Source of the DNA: Hydnum rufescens UP504
Lineage: Eukaryota > Basidiomycota > Agaricomycetes > Cantharellales > Hydnaceae
Assembly: GCA_014904985.1 (NCBI GenBank)
Contig: MU129111.1
Coordinates: forward strand, 42,485-106,484
Reading direction: 5' to 3'
DNA: 64,000 bases
Below, piece by piece: positions 11,657 to 22,307 of this stretch. The notes under the pieces were generated by a model. The model searched no databases. It was not told the origin of the DNA and saw only the letters and a list, made by a program, of their open reading frames with translations. The stretch's first letter is position 1; each line of letters begins with the position of its first letter. A program made the position numbers and the translations under genes.

Positions 11657-13366
11657 TCAAGCCATCAGCATAACTGTCAAAAAGGGTGCCATTGTCATTG
11701 ATCTCTTTCAGAGACCTACCAGCTGGATCGCGCTCATGGTGATCAAACCCACTCCATGTCCCCATGACACCCATCGCGCTCCCGACCCCGCCTATTTGCA
11801 CCCCGGTACTCTGCCACCGGTCCTCGCCTCCAAACGTCGAAACCTTTACCACCAGGAGGTGAAAATCCATGTCAATACCAGGGCACGCACGCGATGGGGC
11901 GAAGGGGTGGAAGAGATCTTAGAGAATAATGCGAAAGAAAAAAAAAATAGTCACCATAAACCAGCGGATATCGCCCTCAGGAGTTACAGATACGGTTCCA
12001 TATACGCTTGACTCGTTGGGCGCCCGTAAATTGCTCGTGCCGCGAAAATGGATCGTTGGCCGACGTGGGTCTACAAGACCTGGGGTATCTGGATCCTCTA
12101 TCCTGGTGACTTTGAGACTGACAAACAGGAACCGAAGCGCCTCTCCAAAGTCGAGTTGTTGGAACAGGGAGTGATCGAGCGGTCCTTGCAACCTATGTAA
12201 TTCTTGGTCAAATTGAAACTCATCCAAGTGGGATCCGAACTGGTTATGCATAGTGCGCGTAGATGGAAGATGGGGCCGCTAAGCATTTTTATTGTACAAA
12301 AAGGCCACAGTATACTCACGTTGTACAATATGAGGTCTCGGTAATCCATAAAACAGACGATACGCCTCCACCTCCCTTCCACCCCGCCCAATCGCCGTGA
12401 GGTCGATTGTCCCATCCCGGCGCAGAAAACGGACGGGTGGCGAGACAATCTAAGGGCGGTTTCTCGTCGGCGGACAAAAATCTGGGGGATTTTCCTCTAA
12501 ATTCCCGAGGATGACTGTGAATATTGAGTGCAAGTGGAGCCAATTGATTTCCATGACTTTCTTTGAAGAGGCGCCGTCCCTTCGAGATGTTGGCTCTCTC
12601 CGGAGGATGAAGATGCCAAGCGCTCCACGGTGTGCCACGGGCCGTAATCTGTGTCTGGTCGGTAATTCCGGAGATCGTATACGTACGCACGGGCCGCGAG
12701 GCGGGTGGCCACGAACGTGTCTGTCGTGTTAGGGATTGACAGCTCCTGGCGGACGCCCGCGAGATGCATGAGGCGCCATCGAGCGCCTATTTGGGTCATG
12801 AAGACTGAAGCTAGCCAGGACGTATCGGGGATCCGTTCCAGTTCGTGGCCCGCAATTTTCTCTGATGGAAGCAGCCAAGGCCAGAAATATGTGATATGTG
12901 CACCGGCATTCTGGTTCACCCATAAGAGATTCAGAGATCCTGAAAATTCTTGGAACTCCATGTCTCCCCCCGTTGTACCTGGTCGTGCACTTCGGAGGGT
13001 CGCGGCGCACGCTTGAAAAGCCTCGATGAGTTCGTCATCCCACACCTTCTTCGCAGTATTGTCCCATGGTTCTTCCATGCTCTCGTATCGCTCTCGGACG
13101 AGACGAAGGACATGGGCAGCCTTGATACGCCGCGTGTACTGCAGTTTCCAGTCATACGACTCATTATGCTTCCGTGGTTCGTCGAAGGTGTTGAGAAATA
13201 GGGATCGCCATATGTGATCGTCATCCTCGCGCTGATAAATGAGCGAGTACAGATATCTGCAAGTTTGAGATAGGCGTGCTACTTCCCGGTACTCTGAAGC
13301 CACGATAATCCGCTCAGACACTTCAGTGGGAAGACGCAAGAGGTGGGTGCTGCGTTGTAAAACCAT
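11657..13366 (-). CDS. F-box protein, full-length copy A (spliced, at least two frame breaks)
   Basis: Start ATG 13366-13364 (MVLQRSTHLLRLPTEV). The F-box is LRLPTEVSERIIVASEYREV with SQTCRYLYSLIYQ, expected to bind Skp1 in an SCF ubiquitin ligase. The body is typical of mushroom F-box proteins: DDHIWRSLFLN, then RPFSAPGWDN with GDWAG, VCFMDYRDL, and a C-terminal WQSTGVQIGGVGSA with GTWSG. Introns seen include about 12644-12588 (exon resumes at DGASSKKVMEINW), one after DYRDLILYN near 12320, one of about 70 nt near 11900 (WFM to VSTFGGEDRW), and one near 11730. The last exon and stop (11657) are tentative. Two frame changes lie in homopolymers: a run of five T near 12480 and a run of four G near 12385. 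Truncated copies occur at 25.9-26.3 and 34.7-35.2 kb. Confidence 0.75.
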
Positions 13367-14430
13367 TAGGGTGCAACACCTGGAGCAAGATCGGGACAGA
13401 CTACAAATGCGTTTTACGTAATCATTCCGGCGGCCACACAACAATTGCGGTCTCGCGTTCCGAACGTGCCCTCTGCGTTTAAAGCGGTCTCTTAGTTGGG
13501 CTCCAAAGGACTTTTTTTTCAACCCTAAAGTCACCCTGCATCTGCCTTGTTTGTACTGTTGGAATTGGGGGATGGGCGACTCATTGCTCCTCCGCACCGA
13601 TTCTTCAACATGTACGACCGGACACCAGTGATCAAGGGATGGCTGATGCTAGTGGCTATACTTGATGATGTCCCCCAGTTGACAAGCTCAACTGGCTCTC
13701 TGCGGTTAAATTTATCCATCCCTGGTCTGTCTTACCCGACGTTGAAAACTTCGCACCTGTGACGCGTTGCGGAACCCCAGGACGCGCCAGCTCGATTCTA
13801 GGTCCTTATTGGGCCAATGTGGCCCGACTGCTATAGATGATAATGTCGTAAAGGTGTATCTTACCTACTGTAATGCTCATGTGAGGCCGCATCCACGATA
13901 TCGATCTAGCAAGGAACGTTGTCTTGATGCCATCTCATTCACAAGCACTCGTGCCATCAGAGCCAGGCAAAATCTCGAGAGGAGCTGTGGTTCTTTTATC
14001 TTCACTCCCTAAATTCCATTCTCAAGATCTCGCTCGTCCCCGGGGCTATGCAATCGCATTTTCCCCCGTGTTTTCCACTCAATTCTTCTTTTCTCGGTGG
14101 CTCTTCACATAACAATGCGAAATCTGTGAAAGACGCGATCAGCATCACTTAGGGGATTACCCGGTTGACTGAAGAGCGTTCCCGAAACTTAGGCCGAAAT
14201 TTTACCATGGATGCTGCCCTCTAAAGGCCCTTTTTCTCGTGCAACCCAAGATTTTATTCGAGCTTCGAGATCTAAGACTTCAGCCCTTCGCTGTCGGTCG
14301 TCATCTACACTCCAGTGTTCGTCAACCCATACTCCAAAGCGAGCCGACTCCTCGACGGCGTCACATCCGTTGGGAGATTTGGAGTAGTAACGATTTCTGG
14401 ATTTCTGAAACACAACCGGCAGTTGTGTAG
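13367..14430. other. Spacer between F-box A and NLR A, paralogous to 26.3-27.1 kb
   Basis: No gene can be supported on its own. Much of this stretch aligns by eye with the spacer upstream of NLR B. For example, cccaagattttattcgagct here corresponds to cccaagattttactagagct in the other copy. It probably holds the F-box 5' flank at its left end. Open frames on either strand around 14190-14430 have stops at non-equivalent places in the two copies. Confidence 0.5.
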
Positions 14431-14690
14431 GACATCCTCGGTTTCATGGGGTCGGGCCCAGACCCCCAGGTAAGTTGCGGGTCTCCCTAGGAAGTGACCC
14501 CCCTTGGACTGATTTCAGTTCTTTACTTTACAACCGTCTCTTCGTTTCGACCGTACGGATGTTCACGATGTCATTCATGACGGCTTCGGGCCTTCTCGAT
14601 TTTCAGGAGGATTTGTATGTGTATTCCTGTTCATCCGCAGTGTACTCATCCCTCTACCACCAGTTTGTAGATACATGTTTGAATCTATAG
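14431..14690 (+). other. Possible two-exon plus-strand ORF, copy A (degraded)
   Basis: An intron with strong consensus ends (14470-14518, GTAAGT to TTTCAG) joins DILGFMGSGPDPQ to FFTLQPSLRFDRTDVHDVIH. The same intron, at the same place and in the same phase, is present in copy B, and many differences between copies fall at third codon positions. Copy A has an in-frame TAG just upstream (14428-14430) and a one-base deletion near 14640. The tail overlaps the 3' end of the convergent NLR pseudogene. Function unknown. Confidence 0.3.
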
Positions 14691-17600
14691 ACAATATTGA
14701 GTGTCGAGAAGTACAACTCGACCATCACTACACCCGAATGCAACCCGAGATTGAAGGGGTGAGTCCACCACAGTATTACTATTGGGAATATAGGAAGGAG
14801 GAATATAGCAGATACGTCTAACATGATGACCTGGAAACCGCCGCATGGTTATCCATTGACCTTCAAGGGACCAAATGGGGGAAATCAAGCCGACAGAAGA
14901 TGGCTCCTTCATAGGGGATGACTGAGATTCTAAGCAATGAGGAGACTGGGAAGTCAAATCCCATAGGAAGAGCCCTGTGCTACTTTTTGTAATCAAAGTT
15001 TGAGCATCAATGGAAAATGCAATGTCATGAATCACATTAGCGCGGTCATGAAGGATTGGAATGAATGTGCCTGATACGGCATTCCACAACCGGACAGATG
15101 AGTCATATGAGGATAATAAGGCGAAAGCCAGGTGTAAGCCATCCGGTGAAAATGCGACAGACCGAACCTCGCCAAAATGGCCTATTAGGAGTTTAATATG
15201 TGTACCCGATATGACATCCCACAGCTGAATGCCACCATCCCCAGAGCCCGAGGCCAGTTGCAAACCATCTGGTGAAAATGTGACAGACCGAACCCCCCCA
15301 GAACAGCCTGTTACTAGGAGTCCAATAGGTGTACCCGATATGACATCCCACAGCCGAATGGTATCATCCCCAGAGCCCGAGGCCAGTCGCAAACCATCCG
15401 GTGAAAATGCAACAGACCAAACTGTGCCAGAATGACCTGTTAAGAGTCCAATGGGTGAACCTAATATGGCATCCCACAGCCGAATGGAACAGTCCCTGGA
15501 GCCCGAGGCCAGTCGCAAGCCATCCGGCGAAAATGCGAGACTATGGATATAGCCTGAATGGCCTTCTAGAATGGGCATGTCCATTGTAGCATCCCACAGT
15601 TGCACAGATGAGGAATCTGCAGCCAATAGTAACCCATCAGGTGTAAACGCAACAGATTTGACCTGGCCAGCATGGCCCCTGAGGATGGTAATGGGCATGC
15701 CAGATGTAGCATCCCATACTCAGATTGATCTATCACTGGAACCAGATGCCAGTCACATCCCATCCGGTGAGAATGTGACAGAATGAATCATATGAGTATG
15801 GCCTCTTAGGAGTGCAATCGGAGTCCCAGATGTGATGTCCCACAACCAGACAGATGAATCATCGGAGCCTGCCAATCGCAAGCCATCCGGTGAAAATGCA
15901 ATGGAACAAACTGAACCAGCAGTGCTTCCCAGTATTGCAATAGGTGTACCCAATGTAGCATCCCACAACCAGTATGGAGGAGTCAATTGAGCCTGATACC
16001 ATTTGCAAGCCATCATGTGAAAATGCAACAGCACTAACCCAGCCAGTATGTCCTTCTAGAATTGTAATCAGCACACCCAATGTGGCATCCCACAAGCATA
16101 CAGAGTGGTCACGGGAGCCTGATGCCAGCCTCAACCCATCTGGTGAAAATGCCACACACTGAACACTGTCTGAATGACCTTCCAGCACTCTAGTGTGGAT
16201 GCCCAAAGTGGCATCCCACAACCGGACGGATAAGTCGGAGGAGCCTGACACCAGTCGCGAGCCATCAGGTGAAAATGCCACAGAATTAACCCAGTTCTTG
16301 TGGCCGCTTAGGATTGCAATAAGCAAACCTGATGTGCCATCCCACAGCCGTATGGAACAGTCGTAGGAACCTGATGCCAGTTGCAAGCCATCTTTTGCAC
16401 AGGCAACGGAGAGAACGGGCAAACAATGACCATGTAAACTGGTCAGGTGCCGTGGCCATCGAGGGTCCATTCCTTGGAGCACACGGATAGAATGGCTGGT
16501 CTCTTTGCAATATACTTTGTATAATGCAGTGTCATGGGGAGTAAATGGCAATGCAGACTGATATATCTGAAGTGCACTCTTTCTTATCACTTCGACGTGA
16601 GTAAGAACAAACCGGTGTACATCGGCCAACATAGTAACGAGAGTCAATTCACATTTTGAGGATATCTATGATTGATGGCAACACAAATTAGTAGGTCATC
16701 CAATGATGAACAATACATGTACATACTACCCAGTGGCGTGCCTCCTGAATGGTTCTTGCAACAGTGTGCATACTGCCCAGCAGGCTCATGGCCTCAATCC
16801 ACCACAAAATCAACCGCATCGCGAACTCCTCCAGCGCTCGCATCACCTGCTCATCTCCAACTTCGACACGGGACAGATGCGACGCCCAAAACTGACATGC
16901 GTATTGTACCTCCAGAGGTAGCGCATTTGCCACTTTCGCTTCAAAGCCATCAACCTCACGGTTCAACAACGACGGATCTTCAATCCCGGCCACATCTCGT
17001 TTGAGGTACGCGTCCATAAGGCGAAAGCATCGTAGGGCATGCCGCTGCTCTTGCGCTGGGACCGCAACAATCAAGAATCCCGGGATGGAACACCGGGAAG
17101 CGCTGGTGATGAAGTCAACAAAGGAAGGGTGATAGATACGAGGAGATTCATTTTCATCCAATGGAGGGATTATGACGGATTGAAGATGGCGTAAAACATT
17201 ATTCACCACCTCCATGTCGTTCTCGACAAATTTCGCCAATGAATGAAGGGGGAGGGGCTGGCGCAGTAGAACAATACTACCAACAATGATCTGAAACCGA
17301 TTCTGAATGAGGCGCGGATTCGAATCGGACAACGACTTGCGGAGCAGCCTCATGTAAAGGCGGTCCAGCTGCTTGTATGGCGTCACTTCTGACAGGTCTA
17401 CGCCTTCGAGGGATTGGGTTCCAAGAATAAGGTCCAGATGCTCACGGGGAGCCAGCACACGATCATCACCAATGAATCGGATACATGTCGCAGCGAAAAT
17501 GAAAAGCTTTCCTGACTTCTCCACTAGCGCGTGCTTCTCAGCCTCCGTGGTCCAATCCTTAGGCATGGAAAGACCCAGTCTCTGAGGAATCTTCTCCAAT

Positions 17601-18531
17601 TCTGCTCGAATGTAAAGCTCGATATCCTGCCGGATAATCGACTCTTCGACGTCCTGAAGAATTGTCTTGGCGTAATTATCGAACTCGTTGAATACCGACG
17701 AGATGTGGAATTCTGGTCTACTGGTGATGAATATGCGAAGGAATGGTATTTGAGTTGCGTGGGCGAAGAGAAGTCGTAGAATGTCTGCTGCACCTCTTTC
17801 CTCGCATTCGTCCAGAGCGTCAAGGATGATAAGTGTAGGACCCCATCCCGACAGATGCTGAGAAGCGGATTTACGATTAAACCCACCAGCTGGCGCAATG
17901 GACTTTTGTCCTCGATCCCTTTATCTTCTTCGAGGGCCTTCATGATGGCGGAGTTGAATCGATTGTCAGAATTCGCGAGTTGGAAGGCGAGTGTAGGAAA
18001 CACAGTGCGTGGATCGCGTAAAGCGCGGTCGTTCCGAGAAAAGAAGAAAGTTGCTCCTAGCACACCTTTCTCCTCTGCTCGCTCAGCGACCGTGGCCGCA
18101 ATGGTTGACTTGCCAATCCCTGCAAGCCCATTGAGCCAATACACAGGGCGTTCATGGTCACCAGTGGGCCCCAGCCACGACATGATATCTGCCAATATAT
18201 CGACTCGGGTGCCCTCGAGACATGAGGTGGGCGCATCCTTGCGAGCGGAGTTATATTCGGCGTGGCGGGCACGAACGGCCATCAAACGTGCGATCCCCGT
18301 GGATCCTTGCACGACTGTAGAAATATAAAATACGCGTGAGCAGTCAAAACGCAAAGTCCTGCAGCGAAGTTCTCACAGTTGAGATTCATACTAATGTCGC
18401 CTCCATCACCCCCAACAGCTACGCCATCCCCAACCGCATCTCCCCCTCTACCGGTACCTGGAATACACTAATGAGTACAGCGACAGGGAATCAAAGGGAA
18501 ACTCACTTATAGAGAAACGGTACGGTTGCAT
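14685..18531 (-). pseudogene. NACHT-WD40 NLR (HET-E/NWD-like), copy A, inactivated
   Basis: Same four-exon design as copy B: exons 18531-18507, 18457-18377, 18314-16727 and 16665-14685. NACHT has Walker A GLAGIGKST and a Walker B region, followed by a helical stretch and about 12 WD40 repeats mostly of 42 aa. Defects relative to copy B: one base deleted near 17845, just before Walker B (exon 3 is 1588 nt against 1589); one base inserted near 15975; and in-frame TGA at 15753-15755 and 15720-15722. The second TGA stands where copy B has CGA. Allowing for the one-base insertion, exon 4 is exactly 126 nt longer than in copy B, consistent with one extra WD repeat. In fungi this architecture mediates non-self recognition and incompatibility; this copy cannot make a full protein. 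Confidence 0.9.
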
Positions 18532-18899
18532 GATAGAGTCCCAACCAAGGGACGATTGCTCAAGATGGATCCAGAAGAAGTAGCCAATGGGCCTAATTTA
18601 CGGCGGAGGGCAATCGATCAGGGATAGCGCCTTGTACAGCAAGGGGAAATTTATGCAACACGTCAGAAACGATTAGATAATCACATCAAGTATCGCCAGA
18701 CCTACCAAATCATCCCAATATTTGTAGGATTAGAATTACCACGTGTGTTTTGATCGAACCGCGAATTGTCTTGCACTACCTTTACAGTAAACGGTTGAAG
18801 AGCAACGAATCATGCCCTACCCCTAGACGGACGAATCCATCTACACTTATACACCTTCCCGTTCTCGAGAACCTTAGATCTAGCTATTCTGCCAGTCTA
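18532..18899. promoter_or_regulatory. Upstream region of NLR A
   Basis: Aligns by eye with the upstream region of NLR B (31.1-31.45 kb), so it is ancestral flank with the promoter. No gene and no clear TATA box. It ends at the TA where the 1.8-kb fold-back element is inserted. Confidence 0.4.
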
Positions 18900-20696
18900 C
18901 TGTACACGTCATAAGTCTATGAAAGTGTCATGTCACAGTGGGATTTTTTAGAGAGGATGGTCGATCCATCCCACTCGGCGTCCCCGGAAGGTTACCCGGG
19001 TGGTTACCGATCAGTACTTGCAATTGGTTGCCACACAAGTTCCAGCTGGTTACGGCTAATCAACTTGATTTGTAATTACAGCTTTAACTTTTGATACCAG
19101 GGATCGGCAATTAAAGCTGTGACACTACCGGAAAAGTAATTTCGAGTTTTCTCTGCAACCACATTAGATATGACTGAGGAGTTTGCTGCTCTGAGCTCGC
19201 CTGGAGAATCCCCACCACCTTGTTTTCTCCTTTTGTCATAGCTTCAAATTTGAGAGTCTAGGTAATTAGGTAGTAATTCATGTTTTCCAGCAGAATGGCT
19301 GGACCAAATCATTCAAAAAATTTATTTGCATGAAGAGAGTGAAAATACGCAGAACATCCCGGGTTCCCTAAACAAAATGGGCAGTTCTTGGTTTCCACCT
19401 GTTGAAGGTTTGCGCGCCTATATGAACATTTCACCACAGCTCCTACAGAGACTGCTACACACCATTTTTCCACTTTATAACCATTTTTACAGCTATTTGG
19501 ACATCCCCGGAGTGTATTCCGTGTGTTTACAGAGCACCATTCGCACTTTTTTTTGGGCACTTGCCAGTTGTCTATCCGCTCCCGGGGGGACTGGTGAGTA
19601 CGGATCAGCTCATTGAGTACCCAAAAGAACAGCAAATGGTACTCTGTAAGCACACGGAATATACTCCGGGGATGTCAAAATGGTTGTAGAGAGAGGTATA
19701 AGTTAAAAAAAAGCCATGTAACGGTCTCTGTAAGAGCTGCAGTGAAATGTTGATGTAGGCGCGCAAACCTTCAACAGGTGGAAACCAAAAACTGCCCATT
19801 TTGCTTAGCAAACAAATAAAATCCTGCGGGTTTTTATTCCTTTCATGCAAATAATCTTTTCGGATAATTTGGTCCAGCCGTTCTTCTGGAAAACATAAAT
19901 TACTACCTAATGACCTCGACTCTCAAATTTGAAGCTATGACAAAAAAACAAAAACATCGTGGTGGGGATTCTCCAAGCGAGCTCAGAAAAGCAAATCCCT
20001 CATTCATATCTAGTGTGGTTGCAGAGAAAACTCGAAATTACTTTTTCAGTGGTTTTGATCGGCAGTTTGCGCCACAACCATCAACTTGAAAACAGTAGAT
20101 TACAGGCTCCAAGCCTGAATGCATTTTTTCAGTAACAGCACATCACTCGCAACCAGAACCTAATTAGGGTATCGGTAATCCCCGATCAACCCCTCCCCCC
20201 GCCAAGGCGGAAGCATTCTAGCTACAGGTTGCACCCGAGTGGGATGTAGCATGGTTGTCGGTAATCCCCGGTTGGTCTCGGCACACGAGCCGAGTGGGAT
20301 GCATCGACTATGTACTCGATTTTTTAGTCTTACCTTGCTATGAATCACATCACAAATGAAAACTCCTTTCATAGCTCCAAAATTCAGTGTCACAGCTGGA
20401 AATTGAGTCAGTCAGTAGGGGGCCAGAAAATAGACTTTCAGGAGGGGATTTGGGGCTAAAAGTAAATGTTCAGGAGGGCATAGGGCTTTGTTACCTGTGC
20501 GGGAGGGTGTCACCCTGGGTAGGAGAGGCCCCGGCTATTCCCGGGTGCTTTTTTTGCAAAGATACAAGTGAAATTTGCACATTGTTACCTCCCATATTGT
20601 TAGTGTCACACATCACAGTGAGGGCCTTAGTTACATTCGGAAGGATATTTGTCATGTCACAAAAAAATCACTTTCATAGACTTATGACGAGTACAG
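18900..20696. mobile_element. 1.8-kb fold-back DNA transposon, TA-flanked
   Basis: The left end begins CTGTACACGTCATAAGTC and the right end is its near-perfect inverse, ending GACTTATGACGAGTACAG. Both are flanked by TA (18898-18899 and 20697-20698). Long inverted arms occupy most of the element: for example 19320-19540 pairs with 19640-19860, and the outer arms (gagtgggat...) near 18975 pair with about 20290. The centre is near 19590. The paralogous unit B has the uninterrupted site at 31462-31463, with CA in place of TA, which fixes the boundaries. No transposase is encoded; similar frames in the two arms are a by-product of the palindrome. TA duplication suggests mobilisation by a Tc1/mariner/pogo-type enzyme. 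Confidence 0.85.
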
Positions 20697-20912
20697 TATT
20701 CTCACCCACACCTCGCACCCAATCGTCACCAACTCCCAATCTCTCCAATTTTGCCCATTCTGCATGTAAGGAGGGAGAAGTTCGCCCAAACATGTAGCTC
20801 TCATTATTACACTTCCCATCCTTTCTTCCCGGCCAAGGCAAGTCCGTACGATACTGGAATTGGCCCTCTCGCTCTTCTCCATTTCGCTCAAACGATGCCA
20901 CTGTTCAGGGAT

Positions 20913-22066
20913 CTACGATGGCTTGGATCCTGCCCGCCGACGCAGAATGTTACACCGTGCAGAGACCAGTGACTCTTCTGCAGCGCGGTCAAACTTATCC
21001 TCTCCGTCCAGGAAAACGGTCACAACAGTCTGTGCTTAATTCTTCAAGGCAGGAAATGGCGGAAGTTTTGACAGTAGGCCGACGAAAGCGAGCGTTTGTG
21101 GCGAGTAATCACGCAGAAGAAACACGTGGTGCGCCAGGTGGGTATACATGCGACGTTGAGTTGAAATTATTATCGGGGAAGGGACGATCCAGCGGCGGTG
21201 TTGGGTCTCGCTCCAAGTGCACCATTGATGGAAAAAAGGATTTGTAGCCTGATCACAAAGACGATATGGTCAATTCTCGTATCCCATTTCCCATCTTCGT
21301 AATCCACCCGATTGTCGTCGGGGCGCTATGACCTGTCCCCTCATCAGAATCGCGCCTTCCGTTCCATTGGCACCCGTCATAGAATGATAGACAAGATGGG
21401 CAGTATGGGAGATTTCCTCACTGATATTCAAGCCACTGGGTCCTCCACCAACGACTAGTACACTCGAGCCCCGGATGGGTGAAGGTTCTCCTTACGAGAT
21501 AGAATGCATGAGCTTCCTCCCTGTTGCCTCCCATTTCACAATACCAGGGATCGAAGGCATCCGGCGTGGGTCGACATAACGTCCATTGGAGGTAATTACA
21601 CCGCATCGTAGAGGCCCTTTATTGGACGCCTTCCTTTATTGGCCTCAGTCGCACCAAGCCCCCATTTTGAGATCACGGCATTCCAGCGCAAGATTTCACC
21701 CTCGTCCGGAATCGGAATCGGATGTGCCATCTTAGACCAGAGTGATCCGCATACGCTCGAAGGTAGGCGAGCACTCGCGAAGCAGGAGGAAAGAGAGGCG
21801 TAGAAGGGGGAAACAAGAAATCATGAAAAGTCATCAAGGGATGTGGTAAGTTTGTCGTCAGAGAGTTGTAGGAAGACGTTGGGGGGACAGGACCGTCGTG
21901 ACCAGTAGACGACATTTTCTCCCAGATCTTCAGGCATCCGCCCACCTCCAATGTCACTCCTTGCTTCGAATCTATGAATCTCCCAAGGACTTTTGAGTTG
22001 CGGCTGATCGAGGAAGGCTCTCACGCCAGCGAGACCGGCAGGTCCTCCAGGATTGGGAGATTCCAC
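20913..22066 (-). pseudogene. Flavin-containing monooxygenase remnant
   Basis: Reading leftward, the pieces match the order of an FMO. They are a FAD Rossmann segment GGPAGLAGVRAFL, then SLTTNLPHPLM with FPPSTPLFP near 21850, then a second (NADPH) glycine motif VLVVGGGPSGLNISEEIS near 21440, and finally a C-terminal LAFVGLLSKLPPFPAL near 21080. These lie in different frames with several unexplained breaks, and TAA interrupts the C-terminus near 21036. Enzymes of this family oxygenate N, S or carbonyl groups using NADPH and O2. The gene occurs only in unit A; unit B goes straight from the NLR flank to the GMC flank. The 22066 boundary is the first supported residue, not a proven start. Confidence 0.75.
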
Positions 22067-22307
22067 CCAAGTACTGAGAAGACTGATATGTACAGTGGCG
22101 CAAGATTCCCTAGAGCATCCTCGCGGGATTGGTCCAATTGCCTACGCTCTGAACGACTGACTTACGGCTTCAAGCTGCGGCGACACTACAGTATTTGCAT
22201 CAGTGTTCCTTTGTTTTCTCAGCACAGTCCCACCTGCTGGAACAGGGTATTTGATTTGAACCAAGGCAAAGCCATACTAGCCCATCCTAATAGTAAATAT
22301 TGATCCA

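Noticed and set aside
19326..19850. Similar proteins read from opposite strands (both with WFPPVEGLRAY)
   Set aside because: Same cause: arms of the 1.8-kb fold-back element. No transposase or host domain.
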